In this document: positions 8,106-15,329 of the stretch, in pieces
Numbering within the stretch: the first letter of the stretch is position 1
How the letters are laid out: every line of letters begins with the position of its first letter
Assembly (NCBI GenBank): GCA_964402115.1
Contig: CAYOBW010000155.1
Location: 1 to 16,367 of the forward strand
Origin: CAYOBW01 sp964402115
GTDB lineage: Bacteria; Verrucomicrobiota; Kiritimatiellia; UBA8416; CAYOBW01
Length of the DNA stretch: 16,367 bases
Direction of reading: 5' to 3'
Program-made: the position numbers and the translations under genes
Notes under the pieces: model-generated
The model's input: the letters and a program-made list of their open reading frames with translations, nothing else
Databases searched by the model: none
What the model was told of the DNA's origin: nothing

Positions 8106-8229
8106 GTCCCGCCGAAGCCACCGGCGGAGGCGGATGGGAAACCGATAGACTCGGCGACAACACGGCGTGCAGGATAGGCTCGCAAGCTCGCCAGCATGAC
8201 GCCGGGCGTGCGGCAGGAGGAACAAAGCA

Positions 8230-8589
8230 ATGGAAGGCATGGCGCCGTTTTTGATTGGAGTCGGATCGATTGTTGCCGCAATCGTCGGGCTCAAGGTTTT
8301 CTTCACCCTGTGGCGGATTCTAGAGAAGAAACTACATCCCGAGCAGTTCTCCAAGCCTTCAGCCACGCCGGAAACCGCGTTTCGAGGGCTGAAAGGAAAG
8401 AAGGTTGTGGTCCAGATGAAGAGTGGCGAGTCTCTTCAGGACTGCGGATACAAGTCCACCCTGTTCTTCGGGGACGGGGAGTTCGGCACAAGCTCCCTCG
8501 TGTATTTTGAACTCGAAAAACCGGATGGCAACCGACTCTACATCTGTGGATCGGACATTCTGAAGATTGAAACAAGAGGCAAAGCCTGA
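8230..8589 (+). CDS. Small membrane-anchored protein with a C-terminal beta-rich domain, function unknown
   Basis: A 119-residue protein. The ATG at 8230 is preceded by a strong AGGAGG nine bases upstream, which marks it as a real gene. Residues about 6-28 form one transmembrane helix (FLIGVGSIVAAIVGLKVFF). A basic stretch follows (RILEKKLHPEQF), then a Pro/Ser/Thr linker (41-50). The soluble part (52-115) alternates short strands: KKVVVQMKSGESL, YKSTLFF, SLVYFELE, NRLYICGSDILKIE. This pattern resembles a small SH3/Sm-like barrel. Topology would put that barrel in the cytoplasm if the basic side follows the positive-inside rule. AT content is a little higher than in the neighbouring glycosidases. 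I recognise no named family and do not assign a function. The next gene on the same strand, also a small membrane protein, begins 214 bp later. Confidence 0.82.
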   Translation: MEGMAPFLIGVGSIVAAIVGLKVFFTLWRILEKKLHPEQFSKPSATPETAFRGLKGKKVVVQMKSGESLQDCGYKSTLFFGDGEFGTSSLVYFELEKPDGNRLYICGSDILKIETRGKA

Positions 8590-8702
8590 CGAGGGCGTGG
8601 TCCGTACGCGTCTCAAGCCGCGCCGGACACGCCCGGCATTTGGCCAGAGCAGTGGCTGCGCTTGCTGACCGTCTCGGAGTTGTCGCTGCCTGCGCGCCGA
8701 AA

Positions 8703-8753
8703 CGGCGGAGACCGCCGGCTCCAGCGCAAATGGAGCCGGCCGTCCTCGGCCGG
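8703..8753 (+). promoter_or_regulatory. Three overlapping, mutually exclusive hairpins in the leader of the 8804 gene
   Basis: Hairpin 1 pairs CGGCGG (8703-8708) with CCGCCG (8712-8717). Hairpin 2 pairs GCCGGCTCCA (8714-8723) with TGGAGCCGGC (8731-8740), ten perfect base pairs. Hairpin 3 pairs CCGGCCG (8736-8742) with CGGCCGG (8747-8753). Hairpin 2 shares bases with both others, so the RNA can form either 2 alone or 1 plus 3. No T-run follows hairpin 3. The block ends 50 bases before the ATG at 8804. Confidence 0.5.
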
Positions 8754-8803
8754 TAGAGCGCATATGGCGACAACAACGAGACGGTTAATAATCAGGGGAC
8801 GAC

Positions 8804-9070
8804 ATGGAGATGACACTCACCGGCGTGCATGACGCGGTTACTCGCAATATCAGAACCATAGAGATGATCGGAGTGCTGATGCGCATCATCAGCTTCTCCC
8901 TTGTCAGTTGGCTCGGTCCCAGGAGTCCTTTCCTGTTCGTGTGGGCTTTCAACACGACCGATGCAGTCATGCTGTCCTGGTGTTCCCTGATCAAGAAGGA
9001 TCCGGCCTACATTCTGCTAAACGTGTTCTGGGTTGGAGTCGGAATCGTCGGCATGATCCGAGCACTTTAA
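8804..9070 (+). CDS. Small two-helix membrane protein, function unknown
   Basis: An 88-residue protein starting at ATG 8804 with AGGGGA about six to eight bases upstream. A second in-frame Met lies at residue 3. Residues 19-37 are an amphipathic or weakly hydrophobic helix (IEMIGVLMRIISFSLVSWL). Two transmembrane segments are likely at about 42-61 (PFLFVWAFNTTDAVMLSWC) and 69-87 (YILLNVFWVGVGIVGMIRA), joined by a short basic loop (LIKKDP). Both termini would lie on the same side. The aromatic-rich hairpin looks conserved in style and unlike random translation, but I cannot name a family. It follows the other small membrane protein on the same strand and has the structured leader described at 8703-8753. 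Confidence 0.75.
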   Translation: MEMTLTGVHDAVTRNIRTIEMIGVLMRIISFSLVSWLGPRSPFLFVWAFNTTDAVMLSWCSLIKKDPAYILLNVFWVGVGIVGMIRAL

Positions 9071-9196
9071 TTGGGCAATGAACCAGTGACAAGCGCATGC
9101 CCGTCACTGGAGCACCGTCCCACGGGGTGCGCCTGGCGCTGGCCGCTGCCGCCCAAGCGTGGGCCTTCGGCGGGAGAGCGGGGACGCTGAAACCCT

Positions 9197-9224
9197 TTGA
9201 CGCTGCTGCGTGGCGTCGTATAGG
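9197..9224 (+). promoter_or_regulatory. Sigma-70-type promoter for the TIM-barrel gene
   Basis: TTGACG (9197-9202) and TATAGG (9219-9224) are separated by 16 bases. The -35 matches consensus at five of six positions and the -10 at four of six. Transcription would start near 9231, leaving a leader of about 110 bases before ATG 9341. The leader contains a GGAGGG/CCCTCC inverted pair but no riboswitch that I recognise. Confidence 0.45.
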
Positions 9225-9340
9225 CTGACGAGGTTCAGCGGGAGGGTGGGCAGCAGGCCGGTCGCCCTCCGCAACCGTCCGGACGCGCGGCGCGATCACG
9301 GACGCGGGATTCGCGCGGCGGCCTCCAGGGAGCATGCAGC

Positions 9341-10237
9341 ATGAGCACACGGCGGGCTTTTCTTCAGCAGGCGGGTCTCGGTTTGGCGACGGTGGCGGCG
9401 CTCCCCGGGTTGGCAGCGGCAGCCGAGGCGGGGGCGCCGGCGGCAGCCGTGACCGCCGGCCAGGCCGGCGATACATTTCGACTCGGCATCGCGGGCTACT
9501 CGTTCAACAAGTTCAAGCTCGACGAGGCGCTCGCCATGGTGAAGCAGGTCGACGTGCACTACCTCTGCATCAAGGATTTCCACCTGCCGCTCAAGAGCAC
9601 GGACGAAGAGATCGCCGCGTTCCATGCCAAGTGCAAGAGCTTCGGCGTCACCGGCTACGGCGTGGGCCCGATCTACATGGGCACCGAGCAGGCCGTGGAC
9701 GAGGCGTTCGCCTACGCCAAGCGCGTCGGCGTGAAGACGCTCGTGGGCGTGCCGCACAAGGAGGTCGACAAGCGCAAGGTGGAGTCGCCCGAGTTGTTGC
9801 AGTACGTCGAGAAGCAGGTCAAGGCCTATGACCTGAACTACGCGATTCACAACCACGGCCCCGACAGCCTGCCGTACGCGACCGCCGCAGCCATCATGGG
9901 CTTCATCAAGGATCTCGACCCGCGCATCGGCATGTGTCTCGACATCGGCCACGACATCCGCGGCGGCGCCGACCCGGTGGCGGACATGGAGAAGTACGCC
10001 GCGCGCGTGTTCGATATCCACATCAAGAACGTCACGGCGCCCGACAAGACCGGGCGTGGCATCGAGATGCCGCGCGGCATCATCGACATCCCGGCCTTCG
10101 TCCGCGTCCTGCGCAAGGTTAAGTACAGCGGCGTCTGCAGCCTCGAGTACGAGAAGGACATGGACAAGCCGCTGACCGGCATCGCCGAGTCCATCGGCTA
10201 CTTCCGCGGCGTCATGGATGCCACGCGGTCCGCGTAG
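9341..10237 (+). CDS. Tat-exported sugar-phosphate-isomerase/epimerase-like TIM barrel (xylose-isomerase-like, AP_endonuc_2)
   Basis: A 298-residue protein with AGGGAG ten bases before ATG 9341. The N-terminus is a Tat signal (STRRAFLQQAGLGLATVAALPG, RR at residues 4-5), so it is exported folded, probably with metal bound. The mature part (46-296) is an AP-endonuclease-2-type TIM barrel. It has AIHNHG (His170, His172), CLDIGHDIRGGAD (Asp201, His204), FDIHIKN (Asp225, His227) and CSLEYE (Glu269), the usual divalent-metal ligand pattern. Relatives isomerise or epimerise sugars, and exported relatives have been linked to 3-keto-sugar chemistry. The real reaction here is unknown. The gene stands alone on the plus strand and converges on the DUF4143 gene with only 13 bp between stop codons. 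Sugar modification outside the cytoplasm fits the surrounding glycosidases (inference). Confidence 0.88.
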   Translation: MSTRRAFLQQAGLGLATVAALPGLAAAAEAGAPAAAVTAGQAGDTFRLGIAGYSFNKFKLDEALAMVKQVDVHYLCIKDFHLPLKSTDEEIAAFHAKCKSFGVTGYGVGPIYMGTEQAVDEAFAYAKRVGVKTLVGVPHKEVDKRKVESPELLQYVEKQVKAYDLNYAIHNHGPDSLPYATAAAIMGFIKDLDPRIGMCLDIGHDIRGGADPVADMEKYAARVFDIHIKNVTAPDKTGRGIEMPRGIIDIPAFVRVLRKVKYSGVCSLEYEKDMDKPLTGIAESIGYFRGVMDATRSA

Positions 10238-10250
10238 GGCCGCAAGCGGT

Positions 10251-11594
10251 TCAGACCGCAAGCTCCGGCCAGTGTCCGAGAATGGGAAGCCGCTCCAGAA
10301 GGTAGATCGGCACATTGACCACTGTTAGATTCTCGGGCAGTGTGAAGATGGCATTTGGCGCAAGGCTGACCACGACGCCGAAACGCTGTCCATACATGGT
10401 CAAGTACTCGCAGATACCCCGGATGTTCTTGCGATCACACGTCACTGACGCCTTGCATTCGATCGGACAGGTCTCGGCACCGCGTCTCACAACGAAGTCA
10501 ATCTCACCGCCCGACGGCGTCTTCTTCCATCCGCAGAGACTTGCTCCCTGCCGAACCAGTTCGATCGCCGTTTGGTTCTCGATGACCCCCCCGAGCGGTT
10601 GACGAGCCAGCGGGGCGAGCGTGCTTAGAATCCGAATGGACGGCAACGCGACTTCTCGCAGATGTCGCAACACCCCGGTATCGAAGAGATAGCGTTTGGG
10701 GAGGTAGTTGTGACTGGCTTCGATGCCCGGCCCCTTCTGGTCGGACAACAGGATGAGATGCCAGGTCTCCAATCGCGCGAATGCCTGATTGATGCGGGCG
10801 TTGATTCGCGAACTGGGTGAAGGCAGGACCGTTGTGTTCTTGGATGGCCCACCGACGAAATTGGCGACACTCCGAAAACAAGCCTTCACGATGTCCGCGT
10901 CAGACTCGCCCAGAATCCGAATGAAGTCCTGTTCGTAGTCAGCCAGAATCTGGGCCAGAACCTCCGCGTAGTCCTTCTTGTCCAAGTCCGCAAGCACGAC
11001 GGCAGGGAGTCCGCCCGTCAGCAGGAACCGGTCATAGAGCGATAGCAGATGTGCATGCCGGGTGGGTGTGATTTCCGCGTCGTCCGCCAAGATCGCCTGA
11101 GCCAGATCCTGTTGACCGATCGCCATGAGGAACTCGGAGAAACACAACGGTCCCAGCAGGAGGTTGCGCACGCGCCCGACCGGGTAGCGGGTCTCCTCCC
11201 GGAACAGGCGTGAGAGCGTCGAACCCGACAGGATGACCGTCGCGCGGGACCAGTCTTCCTTCATAAAGCGCACGAACGGTCCCAACCGCCGGCTCTCCTG
11301 CGCTTCGTCGAAGAAAAGCACCTGGTCGGCGGTGGGGTCAAAACCGATCCGATCCCGCAGGAGTTGCTCGAACTCTCCGAACTCGCGGCAATCGTCAATG
11401 AGCGACCGCATGCGGTTCTCCCTTTCGAGATTCAGCGAGAACCACTTCTTCGAGCAACTCCGAAGGGCGTGTTCCACGAGAAAGGACTTGCCGACCTGGC
11501 GGGCACCTTCGACAAGCAACACGCTCTTATTCGTCTGAGAATCCTCAATGAACGACAGGATCTTTTCATCCAAAATCCTTGGAATGTAGCTCAT
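10251..11594 (-). CDS. AAA+ ATPase with C-terminal DUF4143 nuclease-like domain
   Basis: A 447-residue cytoplasmic protein. I place the start at ATG 11594, where GGAG lies nine bases upstream. A GTG at 11609 in the same frame overlaps that ribosome site and is unlikely. The AAA_14 domain has Walker A GARQVGKS (30-37), Walker B LFFDEAQE (93-100) and a sensor-like ILSGS (121-125). The middle includes YDRFLLTGGLPAVV (187-200). The DUF4143 part ends in a PD-(D/E)XK-like core, GGEIDFVV with Glu364 and Asp366, then PIECKAS with Glu379 and Lys381. The family is widespread, frequently duplicated and mobile-looking, and its role is unsettled. It is full length (family about 380-450). Upstream is a promoter crossed by a perfect palindrome. 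Codon use is less GC-extreme than in the glycosidases, which suggests transfer. It lies 160 bp after the FAD gene on the same strand. Confidence 0.92.
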   Translation of the reverse strand: MSYIPRILDEKILSFIEDSQTNKSVLLVEGARQVGKSFLVEHALRSCSKKWFSLNLERENRMRSLIDDCREFGEFEQLLRDRIGFDPTADQVLFFDEAQESRRLGPFVRFMKEDWSRATVILSGSTLSRLFREETRYPVGRVRNLLLGPLCFSEFLMAIGQQDLAQAILADDAEITPTRHAHLLSLYDRFLLTGGLPAVVLADLDKKDYAEVLAQILADYEQDFIRILGESDADIVKACFRSVANFVGGPSKNTTVLPSPSSRINARINQAFARLETWHLILLSDQKGPGIEASHNYLPKRYLFDTGVLRHLREVALPSIRILSTLAPLARQPLGGVIENQTAIELVRQGASLCGWKKTPSGGEIDFVVRRGAETCPIECKASVTCDRKNIRGICEYLTMYGQRFGVVVSLAPNAIFTLPENLTVVNVPIYLLERLPILGHWPELAV

Positions 11595-11620
11595 GCGACT
11601 ATTCTCCACTCAAGATGGGT

Positions 11621-11640
11621 ATAGAATATCGATATTCTAT
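11621..11640. promoter_or_regulatory. Perfect 20-bp palindrome, probable operator
   Basis: ATAGAATATCGATATTCTAT is fully self-complementary with no spacer, in an otherwise GC-rich region. It overlaps the -10 box and most of the spacer of the proposed promoter of the DUF4143 ATPase, and ends 26 bases before its ATG. A bound dimer would block RNA polymerase. Confidence 0.6.
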
Positions 11641-11651
11641 GATCGATGCAA
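11623..11651 (-). promoter_or_regulatory. Probable promoter of the DUF4143 ATPase gene
   Basis: On the minus strand TTGCAT (11651-11646) is followed after exactly 17 bases by TATTCT (11628-11623). Each box matches four of six consensus positions. Transcription would start near 11616, giving a leader of about 22 bases that contains the GGAG ribosome site of ATG 11594. Confidence 0.45.
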
Positions 11652-11754
11652 GCCTCTTTCTCCGCAGGCCTTTGACGAGGGTGCGATGGCCTTGGGTAAG
11701 ATTGAGTGGGGAAGCGGGTTGGCTCCCGGCATCCACCTCGCAGCGGCCAACGCG

Positions 11755-14016
11755 TTACCGCGCGAAGCACTGCACGCGAAACAGCGCGGCGGGCACGTTG
11801 CCGTGGCTTTCCAGGCACTCAACCGTGAGCTGTGCGGTGACGGCGGGCTCCGGCAGCACGCTGACGTTGCGCGTCTGGTGGTTGTCCGCGCACTCGGCCA
11901 GGAGGCGCCCCTGCGCGTCGCGCACGCGGTAGTGCTTCACGCAGAACGGCATCGCGCGCTCCGGGTGCCCCCACTGCACGGATTCCATGGCGTGATCGAA
12001 GTCCGTGTCGAACGACAACTCGATGCGCCCGATCTGCTGCGGGGTGTCCCATGACAGGGTCAGGCGTGGCGCGGCGTCATCGCGGGCCGCGACCCAGGCG
12101 TTCGGCTGCGTCGTCGGTCGCCGCGGCTCGTGCAGGACATTGTCCGCGCCGAAGAGCGCGATGGGCGGGTCGAAGGCCAGCGCCAGGTTCTGGCCGCCCG
12201 GGCGCCGCTCGGGAATCCAGAACTCGAACAGCTCCACGCCGATGTCGCCGGGTGGTTGCTGCACCGCGCTCTTGGCCACCTTCTTGTTCGCGCCGTGCAC
12301 CAGCGACAGCACGCCGGTTACGCGCTGGTCGCTGAGGCGCACGCGCACCTCCGGGCAGGGCAGCAGGCAGATGCAGACGTAGCGGGCGACGTCGAGTGTC
12401 ACGCCGAAATCCACGGTCACGGCCTGGTCCCGGCCGGCGTGCAGGGCGACTGTCCGGCGCGCCAGCACGACGTCGGGCGTGAAGTTCCCCTCGCGTTCCG
12501 ATGCGCGCAGCTGCAGCTCCAGCGCCGTGTCCGCCTCCACGTCGCAGCGCAGCGTGACGCGCGGCATGGCGCCTGCGGCCGCCGGCACCAGCATGGCGCG
12601 GGCGGCGTCCAGCGGCTGCGACGCGTCGTTCGGCTCCAGCGCGGCCAGGGCGAACGCGCTCGAGGCTTCGACCCGGGCCCGGCTGGCCAGGTCCTCCGCA
12701 TCCTCGACTGCGAGGTGGGGGATGTACTGGCCCCGGCGCAGCAGGTCGCGCTGCAGCCGGGCGACGTCAACGTCCGCCGGCAGGCGCCCCTGCGCGGCGG
12801 CCAGGCCCACCGCCTGCGCCGCGTGCGCGCCCGTGGCCATGACGCGGGTCGAACCGAAGGCGACGTGGCTGACGCTGATGACGCGACCGGCCAGGAACAG
12901 GTTCCGGACGTTGCGGCTGTAAAGGCAGCGGTAGGGGATCTGGTAGACCCCCTTGCTGTGCCACTGCGTGCAGCCCGGCTTCGCGCTGTACACGCCGTCC
13001 GCGGGATGCAGATCGATGGCCCAGCCGCCGCAGGCGACGGCGTCGGCGTGGCGCCGCTGCTCGATCAGGTCCTGCTGGGTCAGCATGTAGGCGCCTTCGA
13101 AGCGGCGGCTCTCGCGCTTGCCCGGGATGGCCCCCACCCACTCCAGCGTCAGGTTCCCGGCCTCGGGGAACTTGCCGGAGTTCTTGATGTAGTCCCAGAC
13201 TCCGTAAACTACCTTCCAGAGTTCCCACTTGATCTGCTCGGTGTCGCGCACCGTGTCGAGCCGGCCCCCGTACTCCAGCCACCAGAACTGGCAGCCGTGA
13301 TCGCGGGCTTCGATATGGTGGTGGCGCGGGATGCGGCTGATGTCCTTCAGGGCATAAGCCGGCGGCACGAACGTGACGGGATGCCCGACGTTCTTGCTGT
13401 AGAAATAGATCGTGTGGCCGAGCAGTTCGCCGTACTCCGCCGCCGGCGCGAACTTCTCGCCGAACTCGGCGCGCGCCTCCGCGCCGACGCGGAACGCCGC
13501 TCCGGCCAGGAAGCCGACGATGCCGTCGCCGGAAGCGTCGCAGAAGAGCGGCGCCCGCACGTCGTAGCGGAGTTGATTCTGGCTGCAGAACGCGCGCACG
13601 GCGGCGATGGCGTCCGGCCCCTGTTTCTCGACCTCGTAGACGGCGGTGTTGAGCAGCAGCGTGATGTTCGGTTCGGCCGCCACCTTGTCGAGGAGCACGG
13701 CATCGAAGAGGTGCGGGTTGCCCTCCGGGTTGCGGTGGAGGTTCTCGAGGAGCAACTCGTCAATCACGCCGCCCTCGCGCGCCCAGCGGTTGTTATTCCC
13801 CATGTGCGAGGTGGTGCCCAGCGCCCAGAGCCGCACCTCGCTCGAGGCGTTTCCGCCAAGCACGGGGCGGTCCTGCACGAGCACGACTTTCACCCCGGCC
13901 CGCGCCGCCGCGATGGCGCCGCAGGTACCGGCCAGGCCGCCGCCGACGATCGCGAGGTCGGCCGTCAGCGGGACGAGTTCCAGTTGGCGTTGTGCGACAG
14001 GGGGCTCGACGATCAT
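11755..14016 (-). CDS. FAD-dependent oxidoreductase (FAD_oxidored family) with C-terminal beta-sandwich
   Basis: A 753-residue protein. The open frame extends upstream to 14604, but that part is a shadow of the neighbouring gene. The ATG at 14016 has GAAGGAAG eight bases upstream and overlaps the previous stop as ATGA. The FAD site is ADLAIVGGGLAGTCGAIAAA (19-38), with VVLVQDRPVLGGNASSEVRL following. A second conserved block, LFCDASGDGIVGFLAGA (157-173), and the flavin-closing region NLFLAGRVISVSHVAFGSTR (372-391) complete the family signature. Residues about 480-600 form a beta-rich region. Residues 612-753 resemble a discoidin-like sandwich. No signal peptide is visible, so it appears cytoplasmic although its operon partner is secreted. 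The family is abundant in PVC and Bacteroidota carbohydrate clusters with few known substrates. Oxidation of a sugar or sugar-derived product is an inference. Confidence 0.92.
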   Translation of the reverse strand: MIVEPPVAQRQLELVPLTADLAIVGGGLAGTCGAIAAARAGVKVVLVQDRPVLGGNASSEVRLWALGTTSHMGNNNRWAREGGVIDELLLENLHRNPEGNPHLFDAVLLDKVAAEPNITLLLNTAVYEVEKQGPDAIAAVRAFCSQNQLRYDVRAPLFCDASGDGIVGFLAGAAFRVGAEARAEFGEKFAPAAEYGELLGHTIYFYSKNVGHPVTFVPPAYALKDISRIPRHHHIEARDHGCQFWWLEYGGRLDTVRDTEQIKWELWKVVYGVWDYIKNSGKFPEAGNLTLEWVGAIPGKRESRRFEGAYMLTQQDLIEQRRHADAVACGGWAIDLHPADGVYSAKPGCTQWHSKGVYQIPYRCLYSRNVRNLFLAGRVISVSHVAFGSTRVMATGAHAAQAVGLAAAQGRLPADVDVARLQRDLLRRGQYIPHLAVEDAEDLASRARVEASSAFALAALEPNDASQPLDAARAMLVPAAAGAMPRVTLRCDVEADTALELQLRASEREGNFTPDVVLARRTVALHAGRDQAVTVDFGVTLDVARYVCICLLPCPEVRVRLSDQRVTGVLSLVHGANKKVAKSAVQQPPGDIGVELFEFWIPERRPGGQNLALAFDPPIALFGADNVLHEPRRPTTQPNAWVAARDDAAPRLTLSWDTPQQIGRIELSFDTDFDHAMESVQWGHPERAMPFCVKHYRVRDAQGRLLAECADNHQTRNVSVLPEPAVTAQLTVECLESHGNVPAALFRVQCFAR

Positions 14017-15143
14017 GGGGCGCTTCCTTCGGCGGATGTGAGCGGAACCTGGATGTTGAACGAGTGATCGCGCCGGGCGCTCTCGTCGCACGCGAACAAG
14101 AGCACGACCGGGCGGCCGTTTTCGAAGTAGAGCTGCGGCCGCTCCAGCGAGTTCAGCTTCTGCTTGCGGCCGTCGGCCCAGGCGATTTCCGTCGTGGCCA
14201 CGAGCGGGTGGGCGGACAGCTTCCAGTCGAACCCGTCCGCCGACTCGAAGAGCGCCGTGGATTTGCCCTTGCCGGTGAAGATGCCCCCGTTGTCCTTGAC
14301 GATGGCCAGGTAGCGGTCGCCGCCGTACCAGATGAACGGGTCTTCGGCGGCGAAATGCTCCCCCGCGCGCGTGAAGATCGGGGTGGGGCGTTTCGTGAAA
14401 GGCCCCGTCGGACTGTCGCTGGTGGCCACCAGGTGCACCACCGGTCCGCCGAAGGGCAGGGCGCTCTTCCTGGCCACGGCCTTGTAGACCATCAGGTAGC
14501 CCCCGTCCGGGCGCTGCGTGACAGAGGGATTCGACATCATCAGGGCATCCGCCGCGACGGGATCCGCGCTCACGTCGATCAGGGGCTTGTCCGCGCGCGT
14601 CCACGGCCCCTCGGGGCGGTCGGCCACGGCCACGCCGATGCGCTGGTTGTTGCGGTGCGACCAGTTCAGCGTCTTCAGGGCCACGCCGTCGCCGGTGTTG
14701 CCCGTGTAGTAGAGATAGTACTTGCCGCCAAACCGGTGCACCGTTGGGTTGTGCGTGCAGAGCCCGTCCCAGAACGCCTGGCCGCGCGCGGGCAGGGCCA
14801 CGTCCTGGTGCTTGAAGGGGCCGAGCGGTGAATCCCCGACCGCGTGCGCGACCTCGGAGTGCGTCACCCAGGCGTTATGCCCCAAGTTGCGCGACCAGCG
14901 CGAGTAGAAGAGGTGGTACCTCCCGTCGTCCCCTTTCGCCAGCGTGCCGCACCAGATGTAGTAGTCCGGGTCGCTGAACTTGGCCGTGAGGGGGACCGGT
15001 TGCAGCATGGCCGCGAAGTCCGGCGTTGCCCCGGCAGCCGCGGCCGACGCGCCAACCGACGGCGGTTCGCCGCGCGCGGCGCCGCCCGCACCGGCCAGGG
15101 CCGCGGCAGTCACGAATAGGGCGATGGTTTGCAGGGTCTTCAT
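14013..15143 (-). CDS. Secreted five-bladed beta-propeller glycoside hydrolase-like protein (GH43/GH117-like)
   Basis: A 376-residue protein. The frame is open to 15284, but ATG 15143 starts a clean signal peptide (MKTLQTIALFVTAAALAGAG) and the upstream stretch does not look like protein. No strong ribosome site is visible. The mature protein repeats the propeller pattern of short aspartate-containing blade starts: FSDPDYYIWCGTL (56-68), CTHNPTVHRFGGKYYLYYTG (129-148), MMSNPSVTQRPDGGYLMVYKA (202-222), AEDPFIWYGGDRYLAIVKD (266-284) and LERPQLYFENGRPVVLLFA (333-351). Candidate catalytic acids are Asp58/Asp60, Glu267/Asp268 and Glu334. Such enzymes cleave arabinose, xylose or galactose-type residues. 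The precise family is not resolvable by eye. Its stop overlaps the FAD oxidoreductase start by four bases, so the two are translationally coupled. Confidence 0.83.
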   Translation of the reverse strand: MKTLQTIALFVTAAALAGAGGAARGEPPSVGASAAAAGATPDFAAMLQPVPLTAKFSDPDYYIWCGTLAKGDDGRYHLFYSRWSRNLGHNAWVTHSEVAHAVGDSPLGPFKHQDVALPARGQAFWDGLCTHNPTVHRFGGKYYLYYTGNTGDGVALKTLNWSHRNNQRIGVAVADRPEGPWTRADKPLIDVSADPVAADALMMSNPSVTQRPDGGYLMVYKAVARKSALPFGGPVVHLVATSDSPTGPFTKRPTPIFTRAGEHFAAEDPFIWYGGDRYLAIVKDNGGIFTGKGKSTALFESADGFDWKLSAHPLVATTEIAWADGRKQKLNSLERPQLYFENGRPVVLLFACDESARRDHSFNIQVPLTSAEGSAP

Positions 15144-15329
15144 GTGTCGCGTAAAACGATAACAACAGCCGGCGAGCCGAAACAGGCACGATCGCGTCTT
15201 TTTTGTCAGAAAATGCGCCCCGCGGGTCACCGCCGTCCGCCATCCGCACGCGCTGGCGCCCCGGCTTTGGGCGGCAGTCTCCACCGTCGCGCTGGCTCAG
15301 CCTTGTCCCACATGCCGCACATCTCGGTC
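15144..15329. other. Leader region upstream of the propeller gene
   Basis: This stretch separates the leftward propeller gene from the degraded transposase fragment. It should hold the operon promoter, but I find only a partial -35-like TGACAA on the minus strand near 15199-15204 and no convincing -10. Frames through it are short and lack ribosome sites. Confidence 0.4.

Larger units (their letters stand above)
7619..8229. other. Gene-free divergent region of 611 bp
   Basis: The region lies between the leftward SGNH-GH20 gene and the rightward small membrane-protein gene, so it should hold the promoters of both. Open frames here (7652-8281 minus, 7947-8177 plus) are low-complexity, lack ribosome sites and look spurious. 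Supported contents are a 19-bp palindrome at 7735-7753 and an inverted array of six-base repeats at 7989-8105, each listed separately. I recognise nothing else. Confidence 0.6.

Noticed and set aside
7947..8177. Plus-strand open frame of 76 codons through the hexamer array
   Set aside because: Its DTDTDADPD-like and VGVGVAIGIGI-like strings are just the translated hexamers; no good ribosome site.
7652..8281. Minus-strand open frame of 209 codons in the divergent region
   Set aside because: It overlaps the start of the 8230 gene in antisense, is low-complexity through the hexamer array, and lacks a ribosome site. The tail has a slightly protein-like look but no recognised family.
9231..9340. 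Possible riboswitch in the TIM-barrel gene leader
   Set aside because: A GGAGGG/CCCTCC pair is present, but no conserved core of cobalamin, SAM, TPP or other known riboswitch could be recognised.
10238..10250. Terminator between the convergent TIM-barrel and DUF4143 genes
   Set aside because: Only a 5-bp GCGGT/ACCGC stem is available near the stop codons and there is no T-run; too weak to call.
12130..14067. Plus-strand open frame of 645 codons
   Set aside because: Antisense shadow of the FAD oxidoreductase gene, which has clear family motifs on the minus strand.
14017..14604. N-terminal extension of the FAD oxidoreductase frame
   Set aside because: It overlaps the whole 3' half of the propeller gene, is nonsense-like, and the ATGA-coupled ATG 14016 has a good ribosome site.
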